A DNA stretch of 64,000 nt from Actinomadura chibensis NBRC 106107 (GCF_001552135.1 NZ_BCQP01000017.1:310001-374000); one strand, 5' to 3'; positions 34,755 through 46,575 are shown, counted from the first letter of the stretch. Notes: a model not told the origin generated them from the sequence alone. Made by a program: numbers and translations.

Positions 34755-35410
34755 CGCGCGTTGACTGGCCGCACCTGGATGTGTGGATCGGGCGCAGCCC
34801 CCATGACGTCACCCTTAACTTCAGTGCCGCGCCGGGTCGGGACCGAGTAACTGCGCTAATCACGAAAGAACCTCGACCGCTCGTCTGGCTTGGTGTCGTT
34901 ACTCGCACTGCTGTACAACTGCTTACAGGCCAGCCGGACTACCGGCGCGGCGTTGCAGCCCTGGCCTTGGAGGACTCCTCCGTCCTGCATCCCGAGGCGC
35001 CCTCGCGACCTGGCTGGCCGGCACTGCCCTACCGCCTTACACGCACCGACAGAGCTGTAACCATTGGCGGCCGCCGCGATGACGAGCGTCACATAGCCGA
35101 TGCATACTCGATTTCATTTCCTAGCGATCCAGATCTCGTGTGGAATTTGGATGTCTTTGTGGAAGAGGCTATATGTCGCGTTACAGATATCGATGACTAC
35201 GAGCAGGCCATCCGTGCCCTAGGCAAGCGTGGCCGCGACCGCGACCGCTTTGGCAATCCTGTGGAGCCTGGCCGCGAGAGCCGGGTCGGTGATCCGTTCG
35301 CACGCGCCGGAGGCTGGACTAAAGAGAGCAAAACTCCTATCCCCAAGTGGCGTGGTCGCGATCCTCGCGTCATCTACACCGGACTGCCGGGACAGGGAAA
35401 GCGCTATTGA
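34751..35410 (+). CDS. hypothetical protein of unusual base composition
   Basis: A protein of 219 residues from ATG 34751. It has no TM segment or signal peptide. Segments such as WPHLDVWIGRSPHDVTLNF, DLVWNLDVFVEEAICRV and the C-terminal KWRGRDPRVIYTGLPGQGKRY resemble no family I know. Third-position GC is visibly lower than in the rest of the window (many codons ending in T or A), and an integrase remnant starts about 75 bp after its stop, so acquisition by transfer is likely. The first ATG (34721) of the open frame is less likely than 34751, which sits in a palindrome. Confidence 0.6.
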   Translation: MTRVDWPHLDVWIGRSPHDVTLNFSAAPGRDRVTALITKEPRPLVWLGVVTRTAVQLLTGQPDYRRGVAALALEDSSVLHPEAPSRPGWPALPYRLTRTDRAVTIGGRRDDERHIADAYSISFPSDPDLVWNLDVFVEEAICRVTDIDDYEQAIRALGKRGRDRDRFGNPVEPGRESRVGDPFARAGGWTKESKTPIPKWRGRDPRVIYTGLPGQGKRY

Positions 35411-35486
35411 GCGAATGCGGTTGCCCGGTCCGGTAATGCGGGACCAGACGGGACAGTCCGTACCCCAGCGCGCCGAGGCAAGCCAC

Positions 35487-35700
35487 CGCTTCGTCCGGAA
35501 GAAGCCGAAGACCTGCGTCGCGATCACGAGCCTGCCGGATGATGGCTAGGCGAGATGCGGCTGATCCACTCCAAACCGCACAGCGGCTCCCGGTGGACGG
35601 ACAGGGGCGAGCCTCAGACAGGTAGCCGCTCTAGCATCGCGCACCCGGTGAGACCCGGCCCGTGCCGATCCATCCGGAACTCGTCACGCTGCTGCGCCAC
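35487..35700 (+). pseudogene. fragment of a tyrosine integrase (inverted copy)
   Basis: Homologous to 37428-37648 on the opposite strand, roughly 85% identical by eye. It encodes RPEEAEDLRRD, then a 5-bp deletion and a stop, then MRLIHSKPHSGSRWTDRG, and in another frame RPVPIHPELVTLLRH. The intact family has one continuous frame. It contains only the middle of the catalytic domain (first catalytic Arg region) and is cut before the HxxR box. Clearly dead. Confidence 0.8.
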
Positions 35701-35803
35701 TCAACATCCCGCCGGGTGGTCGGCTGGCCGTTGGGCCGTGCGGCGAGATCTCGGCCGCTGGACGTGCCTCCGGGTCTGGGACGGGCACGTGAGGCGGTGC
35801 TCG

Positions 35804-36287
35804 GTGGAGGTCGTCGGGGAGGCGGGGAACGGCGCGGACGTGGTGGAGCTGATCCGCCGCACCCGTCCGGACGTGGCGCTGATGGACATCCAGATGCCCG
35901 GGACGGACGGGATCGAGGCGACGCGCCAGGTCCTCGCCCATGGAGTGCCGGTGCGGGTACTGATCCTGACGACGTTCGGCCTGGACCACTACGTGTTCCC
36001 CGCCCTTCAGGCGGGGGCGAGCGGGTGCCTGCTCAAGGACACCCCGGCCGGCGACCTGCTGACGGTGATCGAGGTCGTGGCCGTCGGCGACGCGGCCCCT
36101 GTCGCCGCGCGTGACCCGGCGGCTGGTCGCCGAGTTCGCCAAGCGCTCGACGGTGGCGCTGGCGGCGGAGCGGACCGCGGACCTCACCGCCCGCGAACGC
36201 GAGGTGCTGATCCTGGCCGCCCGCGGCCGGGCCCGCCTCGTCATGGCCGCTTACGAAGCAGGACTCACAACCCTGGGCACCCCCTAA
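35804..36287 (+). pseudogene. degenerate NarL/LuxR-type response regulator
   Basis: The receiver domain begins abruptly at VEVVGEAGNGADVVELI (first strand and acidic pocket missing) and keeps the phospho-acceptor region VALMDIQMPGTDGIEA, LILTTFG and the Lys in CLLKDTPAG. A frameshift after about VVAVGDA moves the frame to SPRVTRRLVAEFAKRS. The LuxR helix-turn-helix begins (LTAREREVLILAARGRA) but jumps to the last residues of the domain (RLVMAAYEAGL), so the recognition helix is deleted. The frame is open upstream into the integrase fragment only by chance. Confidence 0.8.
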
Positions 36288-36320
36288 GTCGGATGTTCGC
36301 CGACGCGGCGGGCGCGGGGC

Positions 36321-36344
36321 GCGGGCGCAGGTGAGAGCGCCCGC
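36321..36344 (-). terminator. possible terminator of yajQ
   Basis: A perfect 8-bp stem GCGGGCGC/GCGCCCGC with an 8-base loop, 12 bp after the yajQ stop on the minus strand. No T-run. Confidence 0.4.
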
Positions 36345-36355
36345 ACCCCCGTCAG

Positions 36356-36844
36356 CTACCGGTAGTTCACGAACTGAAGCGCGACGTCCAGGTCCTTGCC
36401 CTTCAGCAGGCTGATGACCTGCTGCAGGTCGTCCTTCTTCTTCGAGGTGACGCGCAGCTCCTCACCCTGGATCTGGGCCTTGATCCCCTTGGGCCCCTCG
36501 TCCCGGATGATCTTGCTGATCTTCTTCGCGTCCTCCTGGGCGATGCCCTCCTTGAGGCCCACGCTCAGCTTGTGCACCTTCCCGGACAGCTTCGGCTCAC
36601 CGGCGTCGATCGCCTTCAACGAGATCCCCCGCTTGACGAGCTTGTCCTTCAACACGTCAAGCACGGCGTTCGCCCGCTCGGCCGTGTTCGCCTGGATCTC
36701 GATCGTCTCGCCGGACCACTTGATCCCCGCGTCCACGTTCCGGAAGTCGAACCGGTTGGCCACCTCCTTGGCGGCCTGGTTCAGCGCGTTGTCGACCTCC
36801 TGCCGGTCGAGCTTGCTGACGATGTCGAAACTGCTGTCAGCCAT
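36356..36844 (-). CDS. yajQ: YajQ-family nucleotide-binding protein (UPF0234)
   Basis: A protein of 162 residues from ATG 36844: [21 protein letters not shown] start, [34 protein letters not shown] and the C-terminal [10 protein letters not shown], all landmarks of the YajQ family. Xanthomonas YajQ binds cyclic di-GMP; elsewhere nucleotide or tRNA binding is reported. Start ambiguous: ATG 36856, GTG 36850 and ATG 36844 are in frame, and GAGGGG is best spaced for GTG 36850. It is the one intact housekeeping gene inside an eroded region. Confidence 0.93.
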   Translation of the reverse strand: MADSSFDIVSKLDRQEVDNALNQAAKEVANRFDFRNVDAGIKWSGETIEIQANTAERANAVLDVLKDKLVKRGISLKAIDAGEPKLSGKVHKLSVGLKEGIAQEDAKKISKIIRDEGPKGIKAQIQGEELRVTSKKKDDLQQVISLLKGKDLDVALQFVNYR

Positions 36845-36949
36845 CGGCACACACATCCCCTCAGCAGCGTCTTCGCGATCCGTAGAGCCTAGCGACTCCC
36901 CCGATCAAGGCCGTCCCGCCTCGATGTCACACCAGCCCCTGCCGTCCGC

Positions 36950-36955
36950 TATCCT
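36950..36955 (+). promoter_or_regulatory. -10 box of the tRNA-Tyr promoter
   Basis: TATCCT, identical to the -10 boxes before rplJ and tRNA-Met, 30 bp upstream of the tRNA 5' end. A TGTCAC 19 bp upstream is the best -35 candidate. Confidence 0.45.
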
Positions 36956-36984
36956 TTCCAGTGCCGTCGCGACAGCGACGCCAC

Positions 36985-37066
36985 GGCGGGTTGCCCGAGT
37001 GGCCAATGGGAGCGGACTGTAAATCCGTCGGCTTAGCCTACCCAGGTTCGAATCCTGGACCCGCCA
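36985..37066 (+). tRNA. tRNA-Tyr (anticodon GTA)
   Basis: An 82-nt class II cloverleaf: acceptor GGCGGGT/ACCCGCC, anticodon loop CTGTAAA (GTA), long variable arm (GTCGGCTTAGCCTAC region), T-arm CCAGG-TTCGAAT-CCTGG and discriminator A. A decayed integrase gene begins 120 bp downstream on the other strand, so this tRNA was probably the integration site of a lost element. Confidence 0.95.
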
Positions 37067-37077
37067 CACCGCACGAA

Positions 37078-37114
37078 ACAGCCCTTGACCAGGCCCAACC
37101 CGGTCAAGGGCTGT
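37078..37114 (+). terminator. terminator of tRNA-Tyr
   Basis: A perfect 13-bp stem ACAGCCCTTGACC/GGTCAAGGGCTGT with an 11-base loop, 11 bp after the tRNA, followed by the pyrimidine-rich TCTCTATCTGT. Confidence 0.85.
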
Positions 37115-37187
37115 TCTCTATCTGTCCGGCTGTCGCTGCTCGTCTACGGCCTCCTACGGATGCCTGCGCCGAATACGTGCCGAAGTT

Positions 37188-38130
37188 CTAGGACGCTTTT
37201 CGCCTGGTCGCTTCGCTGATTCGACGCATGGCGTCCTCCTCTTGCCCGGCCACGCACTTCGCATGGACGCGCAGCAGAACGGCAACGCTGTGCCCCGCCC
37301 ATTCGGCACCTGAGCCGGTGCCACTCCGGCCCGAGGTACGTCGACACGGCGGCGTGCCGGAGGTCGTACGGCATCTTCGCGAGCGGCGAGGCCGACCGCC
37401 CGGTGGAGTGTTGAACTCCTTGATGTGGTGGCGCAGCAGCGTGACGAGTTCCGGGTGGATCGGCACGGGCCGGGTCTCGCCGGGTGCGCGGTGCTTGAGG
37501 GGTTGCCTGTCCCGAGGCTTGCCGCTGTCCGTCCATCGGGAGCCGCTGCGCGGTTCGGAGTGGGTCAGCCGCATCTCGTCGGAGCCGTCGTCCGGCAGGC
37601 TCACGAGGTGATCGCGACGCAGGTCTACGGCTTCTTCCGGGCGTAGCGCGGCGTAGTACATGCCATGGCGTTGTTGAAGGTCGCTTGCTTGCGCGTCGCC
37701 GTGCTGCCTGCCGCGGGAGTTCCGTCCTGTCGACGGCAGGTCGAGAACTTGCCGCGCGAGCTGCGTCCCCTGTCGGTCCGGCGCGAAGTCGCCTATGTCG
37801 ACCGTGTTCCGCCCCAGGCAGCGGACGGCCGAGGCCAGGTGTTCGGGCGGGTCCTGCTCACCGTTCTGTAGCCGCCCGCTGTACGCCCAGGCGCGCAGAG
37901 CCTCTGTCGCGTCGGTGGGCGCCTCTGCGGTGCCCCGCCGATGGTCCGGAGAGGCGTACGGCCATTTGGCCGCGCAGTAGTCGAGGGAGGACGCGAACCA
38001 GGTGATCGCGCGCTCCTCTCGCTCCCACGAGAGCGGATGACCGGTCTTGCTGGAGAATGCCTCGCCCTTACGAGCCGCGGTGAGAAGGGACGAGCGGAAG
38101 CTATCGGCTCGGTCTGGCCTGGGGCGCCGG
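37188..38130 (-). pseudogene. decayed tyrosine integrase gene at tRNA-Tyr
   Basis: Read along the minus strand, recognisable pieces of an actinobacterial phage/ICE-type integrase occur in order but in different frames. They are SFRSSLLTAARKGEAF, WFASSLDYCAAKWPYASPDH, LRAWAYSGRLQNGE, TPAAGSTATRKQATFNNAM, MYYAALRPEEAVDLRRDHL (first catalytic Arg), RPVPIHPELVTLLRHHIKEF, YDLRHAAVSTYLGPEW (second Arg box), and AEWAGHSVAVLLRVHAKCV. The catalytic Tyr expected in the VYAKC position is His. There are at least three frame changes and deletions of the linker between the N-terminal and catalytic domains. The remnant lies beside tRNA-Tyr, its likely attB. Confidence 0.85.
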
Positions 38131-38240
38131 TAGGGTCCTGGTGATCCCGTGGTCGTGCTTGGCGGGGCTGGGCGCCGCGCTGGTCCGCGCCGTGTGGGTG
38201 GCCTGCCTGAACCGGCTGAGGCTGCGGCCGGCCGAAAAGG

Positions 38241-38283
38241 GAGCGCGCCGGCCCCATCCCCCGCAGAAGTGGCCGGCGCGCTC
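38241..38283 (-). terminator. terminator downstream of htpX
   Basis: A perfect 13-bp stem GAGCGCGCCGGCC/GGCCGGCGCGCTC with a 17-base loop. On the minus strand CCTTTTC follows. It lies about 80 bp after the htpX stop. Confidence 0.6.
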
Positions 38284-38365
38284 TCGTTGGGTTATGACGC
38301 CGCCGCGTCCGGAATGGTTCGGGGGAATTGGCCCAAGTTCTGCGGCGGGTCCGGGAGGACCACCG

Positions 38366-39253
38366 CTAGCGGCGGCGGCCCGCCATGCGCTCCAGGCGGG
38401 CGATGCGGTCGGCCGTGGGCGGATGGGTGGAGAACAGGCGGCCGATGCCGACGCCGGTGAACGGGTTGGCGATCATCAGGGAGCTGGTGGTGGCGAGCTC
38501 CGGGTCCTGCGGCAGCGGCATCGCGCGGGTGCCCGCGTCGATCTTGCGGAGGGCGGCGGCGAGGGCGAGCGGGTCGCCGGTGAGCCGGGCCCCGGCGGCG
38601 TCGGCGGCGTACTCGCGGGTGCGGCTGATCGCCATCTGCACGACGGCGGCGGCGACCGGGCCGAGGACGATCATCAGCAGCGCGCCGAGGACGCCGGGTC
38701 CGTCGTCGTCCTCCGAGCGTCCGATCGGGATGAAGATCGCCAGGTGCGACAGGTAGGTGATCACGGTGGCGATGGCGGCGGCGACGGACGAGATCAGGAT
38801 GTCGCGGTTGTAGACGTGGGACAGCTCGTGCCCGAGGACGGCGCGCAGTTCGCGCTCGTCCAGCATCTGGAGGATGCCGCGGGTGCAGCAGACGGCGGCG
38901 TTGCGCGGGTTGCGCCCGGTGGCGAACGCGTTCGGCTGCCGGGTCTCGGAGACGTAGAGGCGCGGCATCGGCTGGTGCGCCGAGTTCGCCAGTTCGCGGA
39001 CGAGCCGGTACAGCACCGGCGCCTCGACCTCGCCGACCGGGTGGGCGCGCATGGAGCGCAGCGCGATCCGGTCGCTGAAGAAATAGGCGACGCCGTTGGT
39101 CGCCAGCGCGATGACCAGCGCGATCGTCAGCCCGGCCCGGCCGCCGACCGTCCATCCGGCGACGAGCACCAACGCCGACAGCGCCGCGATCAGGGCAGCC
39201 GTCTTGACGCCGTTGAACCGCACTTCCGCCCGCCTCCCCGTCGACTCCCGCAT
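38366..39253 (-). CDS. htpX: M48-family zinc metalloprotease HtpX
   Basis: A protein of 295 residues from ATG 39253 (ATG 39259 or GTG 39223 also possible). Two N-terminal TM helices (about 17-55), the zinc motif HELSH at 142-146 ([11 protein letters not shown]), two further TM helices, and the third zinc ligand Glu in [13 protein letters not shown]. HtpX degrades misfolded membrane proteins at the cytoplasmic face. It is transcribed in the same direction as the nuo genes, 84 bp after nuoN, but may have its own promoter. Longer frames continue into nuoN and are shadows. Confidence 0.93.
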   Translation of the reverse strand: MRESTGRRAEVRFNGVKTAALIAALSALVLVAGWTVGGRAGLTIALVIALATNGVAYFFSDRIALRSMRAHPVGEVEAPVLYRLVRELANSAHQPMPRLYVSETRQPNAFATGRNPRNAAVCCTRGILQMLDERELRAVLGHELSHVYNRDILISSVAAAIATVITYLSHLAIFIPIGRSEDDDGPGVLGALLMIVLGPVAAAVVQMAISRTREYAADAAGARLTGDPLALAAALRKIDAGTRAMPLPQDPELATTSSLMIANPFTGVGIGRLFSTHPPTADRIARLERMAGRRR

Positions 39254-39336
39254 GAACATCAACGGTTTGACCTGCGTGAACGTTCCCGTCCCCGCCCATT
39301 CACGGTACCCGCAGGGGGGCGTGGGACGAGCCGCGC

Positions 39337-40824
39337 TCAGGTGGCCTGGGTGACCGTCTGCAGGACGATCTGCGGCGCCACCGACAGCACCACGGCGCCC
39401 GCCGCGGCGGCGGCGATCGCGGTCCGGACGGGCAGGCCGGGCGCGGGGTCGTAGGACGGCCCGTCCGCCGGGGTGAACAGCCGGACGGCCCAGGCCAGGT
39501 AGTAGTACAGCCCGATCACAGTGTTGACCGCCATGACGACGGCGAGCCAGGTGACGCCGCCCGCGACCGTCGCGCGGAACACGACGACCTTGGCGAACAG
39601 TCCCATGACGCCGGGCGGCAGCCCGGCGAGGCAGATCAGGAAGAACGCGAGCGCGGCGGCGACGTGGGGGCTGCGGCGGGCGAGGCCGCGGTAGTCGTCC
39701 AGCGTGTCCCATGACGGCGACAGCGGAACGGCGCGGCGGCGGAAGCCGATCACGACGGCGAACGCGCCGAGGTTCATCACGGCGTAGAGCGCGACGTAGG
39801 CGGTGGTGGCGGCGACGGCCTCGGGCAGGCGGTCCGCGCCGACGGAGAGCGGCGCCAGCATGTACCCGGACTGCGCGACCGACGACCAGGCGAGCAGCCG
39901 GATCGCGGTGCGCTGCCGGAGCGCGACGAGGTTCCCCACCGTCATCGTGACGGCGGCGAGGACGGCGATCACCGGCCCCCACACATGGCCGTAGGACGGC
40001 AGGCCGAGCGCGAGGACGATCGTCAGCCCCGCGAACCCGGCGGCCTTCGACACGACGGACAGGAACGCGGCGACGGGCAGCGGGGAGCCCTGGTAGACGT
40101 CCGGGGCCCAGAAGTGGAAGGGGACGGCGGCGACCTTGAACGCGAACCCGGCGAGGACGAGCACCGACCCGGCGGCGGCGACCGGGTCGAGGTCGGCGGG
40201 CAGCCGCGCCAGCGCGGGCGCGATCCGGTCGAGGTGCATCGCGCCGGTCGCGCCGTAGACGAGGCTGATCCCGAACAGCATGATCGCCGTGGACACCACC
40301 GAGACCAGGAACAGTTTCAGCGCGGCCTCGGACGCCGTCCCGTCGTAGCGGCGGAGCGCGGCGAGCGCGAACACCGGCAGCGACAGCGTCTCCAGCGCGA
40401 CGACCAGCAGGACGAGGTCGCGGGCGGCGACGAGCGTCAGCGCGCCGACGACGGCGGCGAGCAGCAGGAAGTGGTACTCCCCCGCCGGCATCTTCGAGTC
40501 GGTGATCTCCTGGAGGGAGAGCAGCACGACGACGACGGCCGCGGCGAGGACGATCCCCTGGAACAGGAGCGTGAAGTCGTCCGCGACGTAGGAGCAGGAG
40601 CGGGGCCCGGAGCCGCGCAGGACGCCGGGAAGGCAGAACGTGGCGCGCCGGTCCCCGAAGGACAGCACGGCGACGGCGGCGAGCGCGACCGCCAGCGCGC
40701 CGCCGGACAGCAGCGAGATCAGGCGGCGGGGCGCGTCGAAGGCGTCGGCGAGCAGCAGCGCCAGCGCGGCGGCGGCGAGGATCAGCGGCGGCGCGATCGC
40801 CGCGTAGTCGATGCCCTGGATCAT
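39337..40824 (-). CDS. nuoN: NADH-quinone oxidoreductase subunit N
   Basis: A protein of 495 residues, an antiporter-like proton channel with about 14 TM helices. Conserved charged residues include the Glu in [19 protein letters not shown], the Lys in [20 protein letters not shown] and the Lys in the SVVSKAAGF helix. The start ATG 40824 overlaps the nuoM stop as TGATG. Last gene of the nuo run. Confidence 0.95.
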   Translation of the reverse strand: MIQGIDYAAIAPPLILAAAALALLLADAFDAPRRLISLLSGGALAVALAAVAVLSFGDRRATFCLPGVLRGSGPRSCSYVADDFTLLFQGIVLAAAVVVVLLSLQEITDSKMPAGEYHFLLLAAVVGALTLVAARDLVLLVVALETLSLPVFALAALRRYDGTASEAALKLFLVSVVSTAIMLFGISLVYGATGAMHLDRIAPALARLPADLDPVAAAGSVLVLAGFAFKVAAVPFHFWAPDVYQGSPLPVAAFLSVVSKAAGFAGLTIVLALGLPSYGHVWGPVIAVLAAVTMTVGNLVALRQRTAIRLLAWSSVAQSGYMLAPLSVGADRLPEAVAATTAYVALYAVMNLGAFAVVIGFRRRAVPLSPSWDTLDDYRGLARRSPHVAAALAFFLICLAGLPPGVMGLFAKVVVFRATVAGGVTWLAVVMAVNTVIGLYYYLAWAVRLFTPADGPSYDPAPGLPVRTAIAAAAAGAVVLSVAPQIVLQTVTQAT

Positions 40825-42322
40825 CAGCCGCCTCCGAACAGCGCGCGGACGGGGTCGGTCGTCACGTCCAGCAGGGTCTTCGGCCACAGGCCGACGAGCA
40901 GCGTGAGCCCGATCAGCGGGACCCAGGCGGCGTACTCCTGCACGGACACGGCGGGGGCCGGGCCGCCCGACGCGCCGTCCGCCCGCCCATGGGTCAGCTT
41001 GGCGAGCATGCGCAGGAAGTAGGCGGCGGTGAGGACCGCGCCGAGCGCGGCGACGGCCATGAACGTCACGAACGTCTCGCGCGGCAGGTCGGCGTGCGGG
41101 CGGTACGCGCCGAGCAGCGCGAGCATCTCGCCCCAGAACCCGGCGAGCCCCGGCAGCCCGAGCGAGGCGACCGACGCGAACGTGAGGACGGACGCGAGCC
41201 GCGGCGACGTGCCGAGCAGCCCGCCGCCGAGCGCGTCCATGTCGGCGGTGCCCCAGCGCTCCTTGACCGATCCGGCGAGGAAGAACAGCAGGCTGGTGAC
41301 GAGGCCGTGCGCGACGTTGCCGAACAGCGCCGCGTTGATCCCGACCGGGGTGAGCGTCGCGATGCCGAGCAGCACGAAGCCCATGTGCCCCACGGACGAG
41401 TACGCGATCATCCGTTTCAGGTCGCGCTGGGCGAGGCAGGCGAGCGCGCCGTAGACGATCCCGATCACGGCGAGGAGGCCGAGCCAGGGCGCCCAGAACC
41501 GGGCGCCGTCCGGGGCGAGCGGCAGCGCCACCCGGACGAGCCCGTACGTCCCCATCTTCAGCAGCACCCCGGCGAGCAGCACGGACCCGACGGTCGGGGC
41601 CTCGGTGTGCGCGTCCGGCAGCCAGGTGTGCAGCGGCCACATCGGCGCCTTCACCGCGAACCCGACGCCCATCAGCGCGAACGCCGCGAGCTGCACGCCG
41701 TGCGAGAGCCCGGAGCCGTGCCGGGCGGCCAGCTCGGTCATGTCGAGCGTGCCCGCCGTCGCGCCGACGAGCAGCATCCCGGCGAGCAGCAGGCCGGAGC
41801 CGAGCAGGGTGTAGAGGATGAACTTGGTGGCGGCGGCGCGGCGGTCCGTCCCGCCCCACAGCATGATCACCACGTACATGGGGACCAGGACGGTCTCGAA
41901 GAACACGAAGAACAGCACGAGGTCGAGCGCGACGAACGTGCCGAGCAGCCCGACCTCCAGGACGAGCAGCAGCGCGGTCAGCAGCCGGATCCGGCCGCCC
42001 GCCGGAGGGTGGCGCAACGTGTAGAGGAAGCAGAGGAACGTCAGCAACGCGGTCAGCACGACCAGCGGCAGCGAGATCCCGTCGACGCCGAGGTGGAAGC
42101 GGAGCCCGATCGCGGGCGCCCACTCGCGGTCGATTTCGAGCTGCATCCGGGACGTCGCGCCGAAGTCGAACGCCGTCAGCGCGGACACGGCGACGAGCAG
42201 CGTCGCGCCGGACACGGCCGTGCCGAACGCGCGGACGGCGAAGTCGGTCCGCAGGAACCGGTTCGCCGGGACGAGCATCGCCAGCGCCCCGGCCAGCGGG
42301 ATCGCCATCATCAGCACGAAGA

Positions 42323-42326
<4 letters not shown>
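40824..42326 (-). CDS. nuoM: NADH-quinone oxidoreductase subunit M
   Basis: A protein of 500 residues, antiporter-like. Glu 144 lies in [13 protein letters not shown], at the same residue number as the essential Glu of E. coli Nuo[20 protein letters not shown] carries the channel Lys and the NuoL/M/N signature. GTG start 42326 overlaps the nuoL stop as GTGA. Confidence 0.96.
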
Positions 42327-44181
<1,855 letters not shown>

Positions 44182-44185
<4 letters not shown>

Positions 44186-44553
44186 GGCGCGGCCTCCTCG
44201 ACCCGCTCCGGCTCGGCGCCCTGGGGCGCCGGTTCCTCGGCGGCCGGTTCCTCGGCGAGGGTGCGGAGGCGGTCGACGTCCACCATCCGCCGGTTCCGGA
44301 ACACCAGCAGGACGAGCGCGAGCCCCAGCCCGATCTCCGCCGCCGCGATCACGATCGTGAACAGCGTGAGGACCTGCCCGCCGTGCAGCCGGTCGCGGTA
44401 GAAGACGTCGAACGTGACGAGGTTGAGGTTGACCGCGTTCAGCATCAGCTCGACCGACATCAGCACGAGGATCGCGTTGCGCCGCGCCAGCACCCCGTAC
44501 ACACCGACGGAGAACAGCAGCGCGGCGACGACCGTCGGGTACGCGAGGTGCAT
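44182..44553 (-). CDS. nuoK: NADH-quinone oxidoreductase subunit K
   Basis: A protein of 123 residues with three TM helices and the two membrane Glu residues ([15 protein letters not shown] and [12 protein letters not shown]) needed for proton transfer. About 25 extra acidic residues follow the last TM helix ([23 protein letters not shown]). ATG 44553 overlaps the nuoJ stop as TGATG. Confidence 0.95.
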
Positions 44554-45086
44554 CAGACGTCGCCCCCCTCGCCGGTCCTCGCGCGGGGCCCGATGTCGGA
44601 CCGGGACAGGACGATCGCGCCGACCAGCGACGCCAGCAGCAGCACCGACAGGATCTCGAACGGCAGCACCCACGTGCGGAACACTCCGGCGCCGAGCTCC
44701 TCCGCCGATCCGCCGCCCTCGCGGAGCGGGGTCCGCGCGTCCCCGAAGCCCATGACGACGACGGTCACGAGGACGGCGGCCGTCGCGGCGGCGACGCCGA
44801 GCGCCGCCCACCGGTTGCCGGAGTCGAGGTCGGCGGACTCCCCGATCGGCGCCCGGGTCAGCATGATCCCGAACAGCAGCAGGACGACGACCGCGCCGAC
44901 GTAGATCAGCACCTGCACCCACGCGACGAACTCCGCGGTGAGGACGAGGTAGCCGCCCGCGAGCGCGCCGAACGACACCACCAGCCACAGCGCCGCGTGG
45001 ACGAGCCGCCGCGTCGTCACCACCAGGACGGCGGACCCGACCGCGACGACGCCGAGCAGCGTGAACACGACCTCCTGGCCGCTCAC
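44553..45086 (-). CDS. nuoJ: NADH-quinone oxidoreductase subunit J
   Basis: A protein of 177 residues with five TM helices. It has the conserved third helix ([21 protein letters not shown]) containing the pi-bulge tyrosine. GTG 45086 overlaps the nuoI stop as GTGA. Longer open frames overlap nuoI. Confidence 0.94.
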   Translation of the reverse strand: MSGQEVVFTLLGVVAVGSAVLVVTTRRLVHAALWLVVSFGALAGGYLVLTAEFVAWVQVLIYVGAVVVLLLFGIMLTRAPIGESADLDSGNRWAALGVAAATAAVLVTVVVMGFGDARTPLREGGGSAEELGAGVFRTWVLPFEILSVLLLASLVGAIVLSRSDIGPRARTGEGGDV

Positions 45087-45622
45087 CGCGGCGTCCCGGG
45101 GCGGCGGCGCGCGGCGGCCTTCGCGGCCGCGGCGATCTCCTTCGGCGGCTCGGCGGCCGGGTCGTGCGCCTGCGGCGGCGGGACGGTCCACATCCATTCC
45201 CGCAGCCGTTCCTTCTCGTGCGTCAGCTCGGCGATGTCGTACTCGGCGTACTCGAATTCCGGCGACCAGAACAGGGCGTCGAACGGGCACACCTCGATGC
45301 AGATGCCGCAGTACATGCAGAGCGCGAAGTCGATGGCGAACCGGTCGAGGACGTTGCGGGTGCGGGCGCGCCCGCCGCCCTCGGCGGGCAGCGTCTCCTT
45401 GTGCGAGTCGATGTAGATGCACCAGTCGGGGCATTCGCGGGCGCACAGCATGCAGACGGTGCAGTTCTCCTCGAACAGCGCGATGACACCGCGGCTGCGC
45501 GGAGGCAGGTCCGGCTGCACTTCGGGGTATTGACGCGTTATGGAGCGCCGCGTCATCGTTCGCAACGTGACCGCCAGCCCCTTGGCCAGCCCGCCTCCTG
45601 GTAGCCGTCCCACCCGCCCCAT
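45083..45622 (-). CDS. nuoI: NADH-quinone oxidoreductase subunit I (two [4Fe-4S] clusters)
   Basis: A protein of 179 residues with two CxxCxxCxxxCP motifs: Cys 54/57/60/64 and Cys 102/105/108/112, ligating clusters N6a and N6b that pass electrons towards NuoB. An N-terminal amphipathic helix ([16 protein letters not shown]) docks on the membrane arm. First gene of the nuoI-N run, divergent from the gene at 45724, so a promoter must lie in the 101-bp gap between them. Confidence 0.96.
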   Translation of the reverse strand: MGRVGRLPGGGLAKGLAVTLRTMTRRSITRQYPEVQPDLPPRSRGVIALFEENCTVCMLCARECPDWCIYIDSHKETLPAEGGGRARTRNVLDRFAIDFALCMYCGICIEVCPFDALFWSPEFEYAEYDIAELTHEKERLREWMWTVPPPQAHDPAAEPPKEIAAAAKAAARRRPGTPR

Positions 45623-45723
45623 GATTGCGCACGATCGGCGCGCGGGGAACGCGACCGGGTCCGGCTTCGTCTCATCTGTGAGGGGTGTGCGGCTTTGAGC
45701 GGGAACGTTGCGCAGGAGGTCTG

Positions 45724-46575
45724 GTGAGCGATCACGCGGAGCGCCCCGACGACATTGGGCCCGGGCACCGTCCGCGGCCCTCCGCCCACCGCGGTCCGGC
45801 GGGGCGTCGGCCGCGGCCGTACGGGGCTCCGCCGGGGTGGCGTCCGCCCTATCCGCGGCCGCCGGTTCCGCCCGTCCCGGTCACGCCGGTGCCGCATGTT
45901 CCTCCTGTTCCGCCGCCGCCTCCGCCGCCCGTCCCGGTGCGGGGGCCGGAGAGCTCGCGCGGGGTGCTGTGGGCGGCGATCCCGTTCCTCACCCTCGGCT
46001 ACGGGACGCCCGTGTCCTTCCTCTACGCGGCCGTGAAGCGCGGGTCGTGGCAGCTCGGCGCGACCGCGGCCGGGTACGGCGCGGGGACGGCGGGCGTGCT
46101 CGTCCTGCTCCAGCTCGGCAGCGCGGCCTCGGTCGTCCTCGGCTCCTTCCTGGCGATCATGCTGTGGCTGGCGGGCACCGGGCACGCGTTCGCCGTGCGG
46201 ACGTCCGTCTTCCCGCCCGAGGCCCCGCGCAACAGGCTCAACGAGCACGCGATCGAGGTCGCCAAGTACCGCCGGGGCCTGCGCGAGGACGCCCGGGCCC
46301 TCGCCGCCGAGGATCCGGCGCTGGCCCGCGAGCTGCGGATCGGCCGTCCGGACGTGCCCCGCACCTACGACGACGGCGGCCTCGTGGACGTCAACCACGC
46401 CCCGCCGGAGATCCTCGCCGCGCTGCCCGGCATGACGTCGGAGATGGTGGAGCGGGTGGTGCGCCGCCGCGAGGAACACGGCGGCTTCGTCTCCGCCGAG
46501 GAGATGGCGGTGGACGCCGACATCCCGCCGGACGTCCTCCCCGAGATGGCCGACTTCACCATCTTCCTGCGCTGA
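45724..46575 (+). CDS. membrane protein with C-terminal helix-hairpin-helix domain
   Basis: A protein of 283 residues from GTG 45724; AGGAGGT lies only three bases upstream, a tight spacing. Pro-rich N-terminus (about 10-85), two or three TM helices (about 88-155), a charged helix, then a ComEA-type helix-hairpin-helix (about 220-283: [26 protein letters not shown]). HhH domains bind DNA or protein. It is the only plus-strand gene inside the nuo cluster and splits nuoH from nuoI. No relation to complex I is evident. Confidence 0.8.
   Translation: MSDHAERPDDIGPGHRPRPSAHRGPAGRRPRPYGAPPGWRPPYPRPPVPPVPVTPVPHVPPVPPPPPPPVPVRGPESSRGVLWAAIPFLTLGYGTPVSFLYAAVKRGSWQLGATAAGYGAGTAGVLVLLQLGSAASVVLGSFLAIMLWLAGTGHAFAVRTSVFPPEAPRNRLNEHAIEVAKYRRGLREDARALAAEDPALARELRIGRPDVPRTYDDGGLVDVNHAPPEILAALPGMTSEMVERVVRRREEHGGFVSAEEMAVDADIPPDVLPEMADFTIFLR

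Noticed and set aside
35555-36334. One continuous 259-codon gene fusing an integrase piece to a response regulator
   Set aside because: The frame joins two unrelated fragments, loses the receiver's first strand and leaves frame before the HTH. It is a chance read-through of two pseudogenes.
37144-38257. Several separate small hypothetical genes on both strands
   Set aside because: Their minus-strand translations align in order as pieces of one integrase in shifting frames, so they are one pseudogene.
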